A stretch of 64,000 bases of DNA, from the NCBI GenBank assembly GCA_949128115.1, contig OX421966.1:65097416-65161415 (forward strand), read 5' to 3'. A program made the translations under genes and the position numbers. The notes under the pieces were generated by a model. The model saw only the letters and a program-made list of their open reading frames with translations, was not told the DNA's origin and searched no databases. Source of the DNA: Anaspis maculata. Lineage: Eukaryota > Arthropoda > Insecta > Coleoptera > Scraptiidae. Positions 1 to 10,803 of the stretch are shown here, in pieces. Position 1 is the first letter of the stretch; every line of letters begins with the position of its first letter.

Positions 1-500
1 CTGTCGGTGACTAGTTTGGGATTTCCGATGGAACAAACCTAGTTTAACACGTTTTATAGATTATGGCGGCTTTTCGTGAAGTCAGTTTTTGCTACTTTTG
101 CGAGATGTAACAGTAAAAATGAGTGTATTCTAGTGGTGTACTCTTCTGGTGTCCTAGGTACGGAAATAAGTGCAATATTATTAACAGGTAAAGGTTGGTT
201 GAAACAGGCGCTACACCCCACACTTGAAATAATAGGTCTATTTTGTTTAGCTATATGCTCCATTTGGGCCACATGGAGCATGGAGGGCAAGAAAAAAGTT
301 CCCCAGTGGAAGGAACAGTTATGCCATGAGAGGCAAAGAACAAGACTTTCTATCGCTTCGCCAGGGACCCCCAATTGCTACGGGAATAGAAGAATATTTT
401 GCAGCGATTTTATGAACCAGAACATGGTGAGGGGGCGTCATAAGTGCAAGGACTTTTTTGCATCTTCGTCAAACTTATCGAAATTGATCCAGAAGCATGA

Positions 501-737
501 TTAGAAAATATTATTCAAACACCAAGGGTACCTGAAAATGATGTTGATTTACTTTCGATAGTGTTTGAAGAATGTACTACAAACTTGTCTTATAGTTTTG
601 ACCTGCCATCGACTTTAAATTTTGTACCAGGTCATGATTGCTCTTATTTTTTGAATATAGGTGAGGTAATGGACAATTCTTTCATCTTTGACCATGGATG
701 CACTTGGAAAATCTGGCAGGGTCCTGAAGAGAGGTGA
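501..737 (+). pseudogene. Decayed coding fragment, unrecognised
   Basis: An open stretch of 78 codons starts directly after a TGA (498-500) and ends at TGA 735-737. The translation reads like real protein: mixed composition, with segments such as PENDVDLLSIVFEE and DHGCTWKIWQGPEE. Upstream, the same reading continues across the stop as KLIEIDPEA, and a different frame is open before about 500, which suggests a nonsense mutation plus a frameshift. I see no splice sites that rescue it and no domain I recognise. The most likely explanation is a relic of a transposon or host gene exon; the function is unknown. Confidence 0.3.
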
Positions 738-1675
738 TCGAGTCATTATTTTATGTATATTGGGACGTGCCGTTGGGACAGTTTGTGGACTGTGCAATTC
801 TCTGCCATTTAAGAAAAGTAAGGACTTTTGCTTTGGAAAGCGATTTGTCATAAATTGCAGCCGTAGTGTAAGTACTAACTGTGATAATATATTGCTACAA
901 TGTTGCAGTTTGCAGCTACCTGAGATGCAGGTGGTTCCCTCAGACACCCTGAAACAAGTAATGACATCACCAGAACATAAAAGGTATGTACTATTTAGCA
1001 TAGTTTACATCAATAATTCACCTTCCAATTTGATGAGTAAATTAACACCTGATTGTTTTTTCAACTTTTGACGCCTGAGAACAAATACCAGGACCCTGCC
1101 CTGCAATAAATAAAAAGTTTAGATGAATAATTAATTATGAGTAAAGGGGTCGTATGCATAAAACAAAGTAGATGCTACGTACTACATACTACGATTCCTA
1201 TATTAGCAGAATTTTCTTCAGCAACTCATCCAAAATGGTAGTATGTATTAGCAACTACTATTTTCCATGGGTACCACCAGAGTTTTTGCCGACTGTGGTA
1301 ACTAAAAGTTTAGTAACACTCTTACTCAACAATGACTTGGATAGCTGCAGAGGAACCATTTCTTAGAAATCCTTTTTCTTTTAGAACATGACTCCTTTTT
1401 TAATAACTCATTTGTGAGCATTCATCGATGACTGCTTTTTACAATCATTATTGTACTTATGTCCATATCTACAGTTCCAAGTAGAAAGAGCTGAAGTTGA
1501 GCTGCTTGCAATATCGCAGAATTACAGGAACATTGAACTAGATCCTGGACGCATTTTATTTATAGTTTTGCGTAGTAACTACATTATTAATAATTATTGT
1601 GAATTCCTCATGTGATTATGCAAATCACTTGGATCTGTCGAAGCTAGACGATGAAATCAACTGGTTTAAGTGTCG
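738..1675. other. No supportable gene
   Basis: AT-rich sequence with only short open frames on both strands, without matching splice sites or family motifs. Nothing beyond AT-rich single-copy-looking DNA is visible before the satellite begins. Confidence 0.5.
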
Positions 1676-2490
1676 TGTAGTTTGTCGGTCTGATTTTTCG
1701 CCGGTCTGATTTTTGGTCGGTCTGATTTTCCGTCGGTCTGATTATTTATCGGTCTGATTTTTTTAGTCGGGTCTAATATTTTTTTTACAGACTTTTTGTC
1801 TGTTTGATTTTTAGTCAGTCTGATTTTTTCTGGGTCAGATTTTTTATCGATCTGATTTTTTTAGTCGGGTCTGATATTTTATTGACAGATTTTTTGTCGG
1901 TCTGATGTTTTATCTATCTGATTTTCAGTCGGTCTGATTTTTCGTCAATCTGATTTTTTGTCGGTCCGATTTTTTGTCGGTCTGATTATTTATCGGTCTG
2001 ATTTTTTTAGTCGGGTCTAATATTTTTTTACAGACTTTTTGTCTGTTTGATTTTTAGTCAGTCTGATTTTTTCTGGGTCAGATTTTTTATCGATCTGATT
2101 TTTTTAGTCGGGTCTGATATTTTATTGACAGATTTTTTGTCGGTCTGATGTTTTATCTATCTGATTTTCAGTCGGTCTGATTTTTCGTCAATCTGATTTT
2201 TTGTCGGTCCGATTTTTTGTCGGTCTGATTATTTATCGGTCTGATTTTTTTAGTCGGGTCTAATATTTTTTTTACAGACTTTTTGTCTGTTTGATTTTTA
2301 GTCAGTCTGATTTTTTTTGGGTCAGATTTTTTATCGATCTGATTTTCTTTAGTCAGGTCTCATATTTTTTTGACAGATTTTTTGCCGGTCTGATGTTTTG
2401 TCTATCTGATTTTCAGTCGGTCTGATTTTTTGTTGGTCTGATTTTCAGTTGGTTTGATTTTTCGTCGATCTGTTTTTTCTCGGTCCGATT
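1676..2490. repeat. GTCGGTCTGATTTTT satellite with higher-order period
   Basis: About 45 diverged copies of a 15-20 bp unit (GTCGGTCTGATTTTT and variants) in tandem. Marker variants recur in the same order: ATTATTTATCGGTCTG begins at 1741, 1985 and 2228, giving a higher-order period of 243-244 bp repeated about three times. The array stops abruptly where the 3' flank of the THAP-DDE transposon begins (2493). Confidence 0.9.
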
Positions 2491-2707
2491 TTTCGTAGCA
2501 AATACTCAGTTGTATTCTAATTTTTATTTAAGTATATAAATAAAGTAAAGTGAAATCTAAGCTACATTGACCCAAAAAGCAATAAAAAAGAATCCATTAC
2601 AAGTTTCTTGAGGAAACTGCCAGAACTGTATTTGGAGAAGTTGAAAAAAAATAATAAGAGAAATTGAAAAAATAAGAAAAATGGCTTCACAAAACAAACG
2701 AAAATTT

Positions 2708-4941
2708 TTATTTAATGAGGGAATCTTGAATATTAATCAAACCACAACAAATTGTAACAATAAAATCTAACATGGGAATTAAACTACTGTGAACGCAGGA
2801 ATGCGGTTTTAACATTTTGAATTCTCGTATTCTTCTTATGACACGTTCAATATGTATCCTAAGACTTGCAATTCGTTTCGTATCGAGAACTTGCTGTTCT
2901 GTGAGTTTCTCACCAGCCCCAACACTAGGTGGTCTGACCAGTGAACAATTCTTTTGCTGCAGCATGTTTTCGATGTGTTTAAAGCCGCGGTCTGCCATAA
3001 TCACTGAATTCGGCATAATATTATTCAGAAAATTGCTATGCTCAACTATGAGAGCGTCAGAGGCTCTACCACCAAAACCTTTTGAAACAAAGGTTATCAC
3101 ACCATCTGGTGTTGAACATACCAAATATTTCATCGTGTTGGTTTTCTTGTACTCGGACCAAGTGAGTGCTTGTTTAATAGCATCGCTGGGCTTTTGCACT
3201 TCTATCTCGAAACAATCAATCAAATATTGGACATTATGGTAGTGAGCACGAAATGGTAGCGGAAGTAGACTCTTAATGGCATGTTTGGAACTGGATATGA
3301 TAAATTCATTAAGCAATGCACTTATACGTGGAGCCAATTTTGAGAATATACGACTAGCCGAACTTTCAGATAATCCGAAGTTATCGCCAAGTTCTGCAAA
3401 AGTGGTATCACATCTAATTTTCTTCAGAGTCAAATATATGTCGGTCCTTGTTGCTTTCGCGTGTTTTTCTAACAAATTGATTACAAAAAGACATTCGGTT
3501 GGAATCCCTAAGTACAGCCTTGGATTTCGTTCTATAATCTTAACCATTATTTTCAGCGTTGCTACCTTATCTTCCGAAGAATCGGAATCACTTTCTAAGC
3601 TACTAGCTGACTGTGAGGATTCTACACCTGTACTGCCGTGTGATGTTAAGTCGTCTAATGTGGTGTTTTCTTCTGATGTGATGTTTTCTTCGGATGTGTT
3701 TGATGATGTTGCCTTCGAAACTGCCGCTGTTGGGATTATTGAAAACTGCTCTATTGGGGAGCAACCTCGGCAAACCAAGTATGTTGTTGCCGTTTGTGTC
3801 TGCTTGCTTCTGTATGGAGTATGTACGTTGGCAGTGACACCAATGCTTCTTTTGTCGGTTGTGTTCAGGTTGTGGAAACTTGTTCCTCGTTGTGCCTCCA
3901 ATTCTTCGCCGATCGTTTGAGGTGGTGCTACCAATTCTTTGGTTATTGTTTGAGGTTGTGCTGCTTTTAGTTCCTCACTTGTTTGAGGTTGTGCTTCTAG
4001 TTTCTTGGTGACTGTTTCAGATTGTGCTTCCAGATCTTCGCAGACTGTTTCCTGATTCCCATTAAAGATACAAAAAGAAACAGGCGAACCTTCCCTGATT
4101 TGGCGATCACCTTTGTGAAGCATTGGCATTGCTGACTTACGCATGACTTTAATGCCTCCAGTTATTTTCCATTTAGTATAATTTTCCATATCATTTTTCA
4201 GCTATAAAGTAAATGGTGAGATAGATTATTTCTTTTCAATTTGTTATTCTCACATCCAAATGGTCTTCACACACATATATGGGAGCACGAGTGTCTGAAC
4301 ATAAATCGTTCCTTTGAATTGCATGTAGCCATCGCTTTCTCAACAGCTGATTTCCTGGTACTCTGATGAAAACCTTATTGGGAGTGCATATCGAATCATT
4401 ACTGCAGAAAGGATGAATACAGCATAGTATATTGTTTCCAACATCTACTACGCTGGCAGTGACACCAAGGCTTATTTCCCCGGTCAAGTTCAAGTTGTGG
4501 TAACTTGTTCCTGGCTGACCAGTCGTACAAAAGAAAACAGGCGAACGTTCTCTAACTTGTCGATCACTTTTGTGCAAGACTGGCACTGCCAACTTACGCA
4601 TGCATTTTTTGCCTCCCATTAATTTCCATTTCGTATAATTTTCCATGTCATTTTCCAACTATAAAGTAAACGTTAAGATGAAAATTTCCTATTAAATTTG
4701 TTACTCATACATCAAAATGGTCTTCACAAACATATATGTGAGCGCCAGACTTTGAATCTTCTCTATGAATTGCAAGTAGCCATCGCTGCCTTAAGAGTTC
4801 ATTTGCTGGTACTCTGATAAAAATCTTATCGGGAGTACTTGTCGAATTATTATTGCATAAAGGATGAATGCAAACAAAACAGCGCCGTATGTTGCTCATT
4901 GTAACAGTAACAGTTTTATGTGGTAGGTTACCGTTGAACAT
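2708..4941 (-). CDS. THAP-THAP-DDE transposase (DDE_Tnp_4 fold, ISL2EU/Harbinger-like)
   Basis: Predicted cut-and-paste transposase of 709 aa from three exons: 4941-4711, 4658-4254 and 4201-2708. Both introns are 52 bp, GT-AG, phase 0. Exon 1 carries a THAP finger (CIHPLC, RW, CEDHF). Exon 2 repeats a linker (MENYTKWK...) and then encodes a second THAP finger (CIHPFC, RW, CEDHL). Exon 3 repeats the linker again, then a Gln/Pro-rich spacer with EAQPQT-type repeats, an acidic Ser-rich stretch, a helix-turn-helix-like segment (about 479-501) and the DDE_Tnp_4 core: D541 in LIDCFEIE, D616 in MADRGF, E664 in HIERVIRR. An alternative start is the ATG at 4899, just before the first finger. All exons are free of stops, so the protein may be functional. 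DNA-binding THAP fingers would recognise element ends in the nucleus. The exact superfamily is inference. Confidence 0.8.
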
Positions 4942-5251
4942 TCACAAACTGATGACTAGTTTCTATTTATCAACTACTTGGGAATTGCTTTATTTCTAGC
5001 GCGAATGTCAAATTTCACAGCCGCCCGAGATGTCATTTCATCTTAAATGGGGGTAAATACTGACACTCGTACTGACAGTTTTATCCTGGTTTTATCAAGG
5101 ACGTGTGGTTTTATCTTCAAATTTATTTTATGAATACCGAGTGATTATTGAGTCAGGAAGGTTTGAGCTATAAATTATAATTATTATAATTATACAACAA
5201 ACGATCTGATTTTTTGTGTGTGATTTTTTTATTTTTGTCACTGATCGATCA
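4942..5251. other. 5' flank of transposase copy; no gene seen
   Basis: This lies upstream of the minus-strand transposase start. It is AT-rich, with a TTATAATTATTATAATTATA stretch near 5175-5195. At about 5207-5230 it contains CGATCTGATTTTTTGTG, very like the satellite unit at 1676-2490. No open frame is supportable. Confidence 0.4.
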
Positions 5252-5289
5252 GTGTCACTGCCAGCGTAGTAGATGTTGGAAACAATATA

Positions 5290-5420
5290 CCGGGTGTTTA
5301 TAAACGTTTGTTATCATATCGCCTTTGGAATCTCCTATCACTCTTTCAAATCGTGCCTTTCACTGCGACTTTTGGCCTGACCAAAGCCTGCCGCGATCAC
5401 AGACGTTTATAAACACCCGG
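5290..5420. mobile_element. 131-bp MITE, CCGGGTGTTTATAAACGT termini
   Basis: Perfect 18-bp terminal inverted repeats (CCGGGTGTTTATAAACGT) flanked by TA on both sides (5288-5289, 5421-5422). The minus-strand transposase copy supplies the empty site: it reads straight through CAATA-TA-CTATGC at the equivalent position (near 4425-4435). The element thus has exact boundaries and a TA target duplication, as expected for Tc1/mariner-type mobilisation. A relative sits at 48500-48639. Confidence 0.93.
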
Positions 5421-5574
5421 TACTATGCTGTATTCATCCTTTCTGCAGTAATGATTCGATATGTACTCCCAATAAGGTTTTTATCAGAGTACCAGAAAAT
5501 CAACTGTTGAGAAAGCGATGGCTACATGCAATTCAAAGAAACGGATCATGTTCAGACACTCGTGCTCCCATATA

Positions 5575-6160
5575 CAGGGTGTTCGGGTTTGGTTATTACA
5601 AACTTTGAGGGATGATTCTCCATCAAAAATAAAGCCGGAAGAACAAAAAACTCATGGTCCTAAAATGCTTCCTTAAAAAGATACAGGGTGTTGAAGTTGA
5701 CTTTTTTAAATGGTTTTTTCAACGTAACTTTTGAACCATTGGACCGATTTCAATCAAATTTGAACCCAAGTTTAGTCAAATGAGTCTCCATCGAATAATG
5801 ATACCACAATTCATTAAAAAAGATTTGGGGGCGTAGATAATAGGGGACTATCCCCTATTTTTGCCCCTATTTTTGTCTCCCCTAGTATTTTTCAAAATTG
5901 TTGATATTTTCGGATTCTACGTTCAATTTAAAAGAAAAAGTTACTCTTGCAAAATTTCGGTTGGAGGCTTCATTTCCGAGATATTTGGTTTTTAAACTTT
6001 GGAAAACATCTCGAAATCGCCACTTCTCAGAGCCCAGATAGTTTTTCTTTGAAAACGCCTCGTTTCTTAGCAAAAAATGGCGGTAAATCAACTTAAGCGA
6101 CCTAGAAAACCTATTCCAGTTGAGGAATCACGAGTTTTCTAGGATTTCAATTTTGGAAAA
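5575..6160 (+). mobile_element. Truncated CAGGGTGTTC foldback element
   Basis: The element starts with CAGGGTGTTCGGG right after a TA that is present in the intact transposase copy (CCCATATA), so the left boundary is exact. The body from about 5880 to 6160 matches 20850-21130 inside the foldback at 20540-21581. Only one half is present; the other arm and the adjoining part of the pseudogene are missing, consistent with a deletion. Confidence 0.75.
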
Positions 6161-7620
6161 TAAATTTTCAATGGGAAATTATACTGAATGGAAAATAACT
6201 AGAGGCAAAAAAGTCATGCGTAAGTCAGCAATGCCAATGCTTCACAAAGGTGATCGCCAAGTCAGGGAAGGTTCGCCTTTTTTTGTATGTTTAATGGGAA
6301 TCAGGAAACAGTGCGAAGATCTGGAAGCACAATCAACAATCACCAAGAAACTAGAAGCACAACCTCAAACAAGTGAAGAACTGAAAGCAGCACAACCTCA
6401 AACAATAACCAAAGAATTGGTAGCACCACCTCAAACAATCGGCGAAGAATTTTAGGCACAACGAGGAATAAGTTCCCACAACCTGAACACAACCGGCAAA
6501 AGGAGCATTGGTATCTCTGCCAACGTACATACACCATACAGAAGCAAGCAGACACAAACGGCAACAACATACTTGGTTTGCCGAAGGTGCTCCCCAATAG
6601 AGCAATTTTCAATAATCCCAACAGCGGCAGTTTCGAAGGCAACATCATCAAACACATCAGAAGAAAACACCACATGAGACGACTTAACATCACACGGCAG
6701 TACAGGTGTAGAATCCTCACAGTCAGCTAGTAGCTTAGAAAGTGATTCAGATTCTTCGGAAGATAAGGTAGCAACGCTGAAAATAGTGGTCAAGATTATA
6801 AAACGAAATCCAAGGCTGTACTTAGAGATTCCAACCGAATGTCTTTTTGTAATCAATTTGTTAGAAAAACACGCGAAAGCAACAAAGACCGACATATATT
6901 TGACTCTGAAGAAAATTAGATGTGATACCACTTTTGCAGAACTTGGCGATAACTTCGGATTATCTGAAAGTTCGGCTAGTCGTATATTCTCAAAATTGGC
7001 TCCACGCATAAGTGCATTGCTTAATGAATTTATCGTATCCAGTTCCAAACATGCCATTAAGAGTCTACTTCCGTTACCATTTCGTGCTCACTACAATAAT
7101 GTCCAATATTTGATAGATTGCTTCGAGATAGAAGTGCAAAAGCCCAGTGATGCTATTAAACAAGCACTCACTTGGTCCGAGTACAAGAAAACCAACACGA
7201 TGAAATAGTTGGTATGTTCAACACCAGATGGTGTAATAACTTTTGTTTTGAAAGGTTTTGGGGGTAGAGCCTCTGACGCTCTCATAGTAGAGCAGAGCAA
7301 TCTTCTGGATAATATTATGTCGAATTCGGTGATAATGGCTGACCGAGGCTCAAACATGTAGAAAACATGCTACAGCAAAAAAAAAAGTTCACTGGTCAGA
7401 CCACCTAGTGTTGGGGCTGGTGAAAAACTCACAGAACAGCAGGTCCCCGATAATAAACGGATTGCTAGCCTTAGGATACATATTGAACGCGTCATAAGGA
7501 GAATCCGAGAATTTAAGATGTTGAAACCTCATTCCTGCATTTACAATAGTTAAATCTCAATCTTGGATTTTATTGTTATAATTTTTTGTGGTTCGATTAA
7601 TATTCAAGATTCCCTCATTA

Positions 7621-7872
7621 AATAAAGAAATTTATTTGTTCTGTGGAACCATATTTTCTTATTTTTTTTCATTTTCTCTTATTTTTTTTCATTTTCTCTT
7701 ATTTTTTTTCATTTTCTCTTATTTTTTTCAGCTTCTCCGAATTCAGTTCTGACAGTTTCCTCAAGAAACTTGTAATGGATTCTTTTTTATTGCTTTTTGG
7801 GTTAATTTAGCTTAGTTTTTACTTTATTTATACTTTAATAAAAATTAGAATACAACTGAGTATTTGCTACGA
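7621..7872 (+). repeat. 3' noncoding end of the transposon copy
   Basis: Reverse complement of 2493-2707. Contains four tandem CATTTTCTCTTATTTTTTTT-like units (7660-7730) that are not in tandem in the other copy, so the unit expanded after the duplication. An AATAAA lies at 7620-7625, just after the pseudogene stop. Confidence 0.7.
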
Positions 7873-7915
7873 CTATAGAATATTATAGGTGGTAGCAGTA
7901 GTAGTAGATAGTCTA

Positions 7916-8688
7916 CACCTTTTCCAGTTGTAGTTCAGAAAATATCAGTTGTATTTCAGATATCGTCAATTGTAGTTCAGAAGACGGCAATTGCATTTCA
8001 GATTAGTAAAATGTAGTTCAGAAAGTATCAATTTTATTTCAGATTAGTCAAATGTATTTCAGAAACAGTCAATTGTATTTCAGATTAATAAATTGAATTT
8101 GAGAAAGCATCATTTGTATATCAGAAAGCGTGATTTGTATTTCAGAACATGTCATTTGTAGTTCAGAAAATAATTTATATGTATAATTTATCAATCAATG
8201 CAGCTCCAAGATGTAGCATTTGTCGTTCTTCAGTGCTGCGGAAGCCGGTCGTGCGATTAACACCCCCGCAGGCATCTGTTACACAGAAGATGTGCCGAAT
8301 ATCTGCAGTTCATCATACAAGAAGATCAAGAGTTCGAAGCTGTGGCTGTGCAAAAGTGCCCCAATTTGCAGGAGTCCGAATAAAATTGATACTTTCTGAA
8401 CTACATTTTACTAATCAGAGATGCAACTGATGTCTTCTGAACTACAATTGACGCCTTCTGAACTTCAATTGACGCTTTCTGAAATACAATTGACATAATC
8501 TGATGTACAGTTCAAGTTTTCTGAACTACATTTGATAAATCTCAAATACAATTGACGCCTTCTGAACTACAAGTGACTAATCCGAAATACAATTGACGCT
8601 TTCTGAACTACACTTGATAAATTCTGAAATTCAATTGACGATATCTAAAATACAATTGATATTTTCTGAACTACAACTGGAAAAGGTG
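7916..8688. mobile_element. Inverted-repeat element with tandem-repeat arms (TTGTAGTTCAGAAA unit)
   Basis: Left arm (7916-8180): about 10 diverged copies of a 23-26 bp unit based on CAATTGTAGTTCAGAAAG. Right arm (8389-8688): the same unit in reverse complement. Outer tips CACCTTTTCCAGTTGTAG and CTACAACTGGAAAAGGTG match. The 200-bp core between the arms is not repetitive and may hold a captured exon. A target duplication is not obvious. Confidence 0.8.
8287..8383 (+). other. Possible captured terminal exon inside a repeat element
   Basis: After a plausible acceptor (TTACACAG, ending 8286) a 31-codon frame runs RCAEYLQFIIQEDQEFEA... to TAA at 8381-8383. Its composition looks protein-like, unlike the flanking repeats. 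Upstream (about 8195-8265), a different frame reads RCSICRSSVLRKPVV, resembling the end of a RING-type finger. I do not recognise a parent gene. Short length makes chance possible. Confidence 0.25.
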
Positions 8689-8875
8689 AAGGAAAGGCTA
8701 CAACTGGAAAGGTTTTGAAGTAAATGCTCAACCAATAAAGTAGATATAATAGTATTGTTGTATTACATACTTACCAAGGTAGGTAGCGTCGTAGGCGAAT
8801 TCTGGACATAAGTAGATATAATCAATTTCATGACTTTCTTCATTTGAGTGAATTATGGAAAAATATGCTGTTGAC

Positions 8876-9530
8876 ACGATGACGGCTGATGGTAACGTCT
8901 TAACAGCTAGTTGTCTACATGTGCAATGTTTAGTCACCGTGTCGAGGCGTTATGTTTCATTTTTGAGAATACACGAGGAATGGTGAGTTTATGGTGAGTC
9001 TTCTCGGAGTGCGGACGATAAGGGACATTTTCTTCAACTCTTTGGTTTTTGTCGGCCACTCAGAAAAGGATGCCGAAAATCCGTAATGCCGTAAAGAAAT
9101 GGAATGTAAAAACTCGCTGCCCAACAGAAAACTTATTCTTTAGATGGACAATATGGACAGTAATTTATGGAGTTGAATTCTATGAGACGAAACACGCGCA
9201 TGAGTACAGTGTGTTGTCCATTTCCTGTACCTAGGTCTGTATCTTCTTCATACCTTGCTTGCTGTTAGCTGTTGCAGTATAATAAGCTAGAGTAGGTAGT
9301 ACTTACTATACTCAGTGATGTGCAGCAGAAGATGAAACCTCTGGGCGGTGGGCCTTTTCATCTGGTTTCAAGCATTCCAAAGAAACTCACGATTCCTCGC
9401 GTATTCTCGATAATTTTCACTTTCGTTCACATGACGCCTCGACACGGTGACAAGTTTCACAATAAATATTGCACATGAGGACTACTAGCTACTAGCTGCC
9501 AAGACGTTACCATCAAGTCGTTATCGTACC
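8876..9530. mobile_element. Foldback element, ~120-bp arms
   Basis: 8876-8998 matches the reverse complement of 9388-9530, with the shared core GTCACCGTGTCGAGGCGT and long stretches around it. The 390-bp interior has one open frame (9049-9234) of no recognisable family. Arms are about 80% alike, so the element is not recent. Confidence 0.75.
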
Positions 9531-10670
9531 ATTTTCATTCATACCAAGCACCAACACAACTCATTTTTTCCATAGCGCAGTCTAATGAAAAAAAGCCGTG
9601 AGACTCCATAAGGTACATATCGAGTAAATGATTATGATTGAATGAGGGTGCGGCGCAGCAAACAGACAATTTTGAAAGGAAGATATCTTAGCAATAGGGT
9701 TGTCACAGTAGTGAGCTTTAATGTTTGCGGATTATAGCTGAATAATTCGTATTCAGGAGTTGAAATACAAACAATAAAATCTGGTAGACGTGACGTTCCA
9801 TATAAATATTTGTGAACAGAGATTGCATCTCACTGATTCACTTGAAATCAAACATTTCGAGTAGCAACCAGTTAAATGCCAGACAACATGATTGTTCTAT
9901 ATGTTGGGTAAATGTTCAGATTAGCTGTTTCTTCTTGATTTTCACCTCTTAAAGTTCTACCCAACACTTCGACACACACACACATATTCATCTCCCGACT
10001 TTTTTTCGTATCGTAGAGGCTGGCGCATGGACGCGCGCTGCGATGCATTAACGTCACAAGAGTAAAACAGAACTAGTCTATATCATGAATCTGCTTATTA
10101 GGAATTTGGGAACCGAAAATGTGAACGTGAATGTGAAAATTTAGCTGTCAAAATGGAGAAGTATGTGTTCTAAACCTGTATTTTCAATTATTGTCGAAAA
10201 CAACCAATTCCACGGAAATAAAACAAGTTGAATTTGCATCGAGACTTGCATGGAGATAATGGACGTAGGATCCACTTTAATACACAGAAAATGTTAATAA
10301 ATAAAGAGAACACAAACGAATAAAAGTAAGAAAAAAAAAATACAACACAATGTTTCACTTAAGTCATGATAGCCTGGATGAGAGCTGAATAAAACCTTGC
10401 ATTTTATGATCTCAAAGTACCACTTCAGCCCTTTTGAGTTCACTTTTTTCGATTTTTAAAAATTTGTAAATAGGGAACTGACCAAATTGGCTTGAATTTA
10501 GCTTAGGCTGATTTGTCAGAATTATCTACATACCTGTTACCTGTCAAATTTCGAGAGAATCCAGCCAATGATATAATGACCTTCATAACTCCAATACTAC
10601 TGGGAAGAAATCGTTCAAAATATGGCAGGTAGGTATATAATTTCGGCAAAACAGCCTAGGTATGTTAAAT
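9531..10670. other. No gene seen
   Basis: Intergenic, AT-rich, with a short CA run near 9972-9985. Only brief open frames, no splice-linked exons and no palindrome of note. Confidence 0.5.
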
Positions 10671-10803
10671 TTAGGCCTGGTATTTCCATATCCAGATAAA
10701 GTTGTCTGGCCGATAAACGCTGCGCAGAACGTACAGCGCAGCGTTTATCGGCCGGATAGAGCTATCCGGAACTTTATTTGGAGATGGAAATACTGGGCCT
10801 TAA
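10671..10803. mobile_element. MITE, TTAAGGCCCAGTATTTCC family, copy 1
   Basis: About 130 bp with inverted ends TTAGGCCTGGTATTTCCAT and the complement of TTAAGGCCCAGTATTTCC. The centre carries a second inverted pair around CGATAAACGCTGCGC and GCGCAGCGTTTATCG. TTA/TAA at the ends suggests a TTA or TA target duplication. Relatives: 12631-12867 and 12932-13073. Confidence 0.8.

Larger units (their letters stand above)
5252..7620 (+). pseudogene. Broken second copy of the THAP-DDE transposase
   Basis: Inverted relative of the 2708-4941 gene. The first THAP exon is missing. The second THAP region survives as 5252-5289 plus 5421-5574, split by a 131-bp MITE. An inserted, truncated palindromic element then replaces the intron and end of that exon (5575-about 6160). 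The linker and DDE exon resume at about 6165. Breaks include a stop at 6453-6455 just before the GTSFHNLN-like segment, a stop after NTMK (7206-7208) where the intact copy continues with YLVCSTPDG, and frame changes near 7350-7385 and 7440. Remaining blocks (helix-turn-helix region, LIDCFEIE, ERVIRRIRE) are close to the intact copy, so duplication was fairly recent. Not expected to encode transposase. Confidence 0.85.
2493..7872. mobile_element. Inverted pair of THAP-DDE transposons
   Basis: Sequence from 2493 to about 4200 is repeated in reverse complement from about 6160 to 7872. The matching tips are TCGTAGCAAATACTCAG at 2493 and its complement ending at 7872. The 3' ends of both transposase genes therefore face outward, and the middle (4202-6160) holds the 5' exons. 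The minus-strand copy is open; the plus-strand copy lacks its first exon and is broken. The matching outer noncoding ends (about 215 and 250 bp) show that whole element ends were duplicated, not just coding sequence. I could not find convincing terminal inverted repeats or a target duplication for either single copy. Confidence 0.75.

Noticed and set aside
76..504. 142-codon open frame at the window start
   Set aside because: It overlaps a minus-strand frame, has no domain, and continuity with the better-looking 501-737 reading requires a frame change; not supportable as a gene.
2817..3920. Plus-strand frames over the transposase exon (and 6452-7357 on the minus strand over the pseudogene)
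   Set aside because: Antisense shadows of the DDE exon; both copies show the same shadow because they are inverted duplicates.
7916..8690. CRISPR-like array of short repeats
   Set aside because: Units are contiguous and diverged, without unique spacers of constant length, and the array is mirrored; this is a eukaryotic inverted-repeat element.
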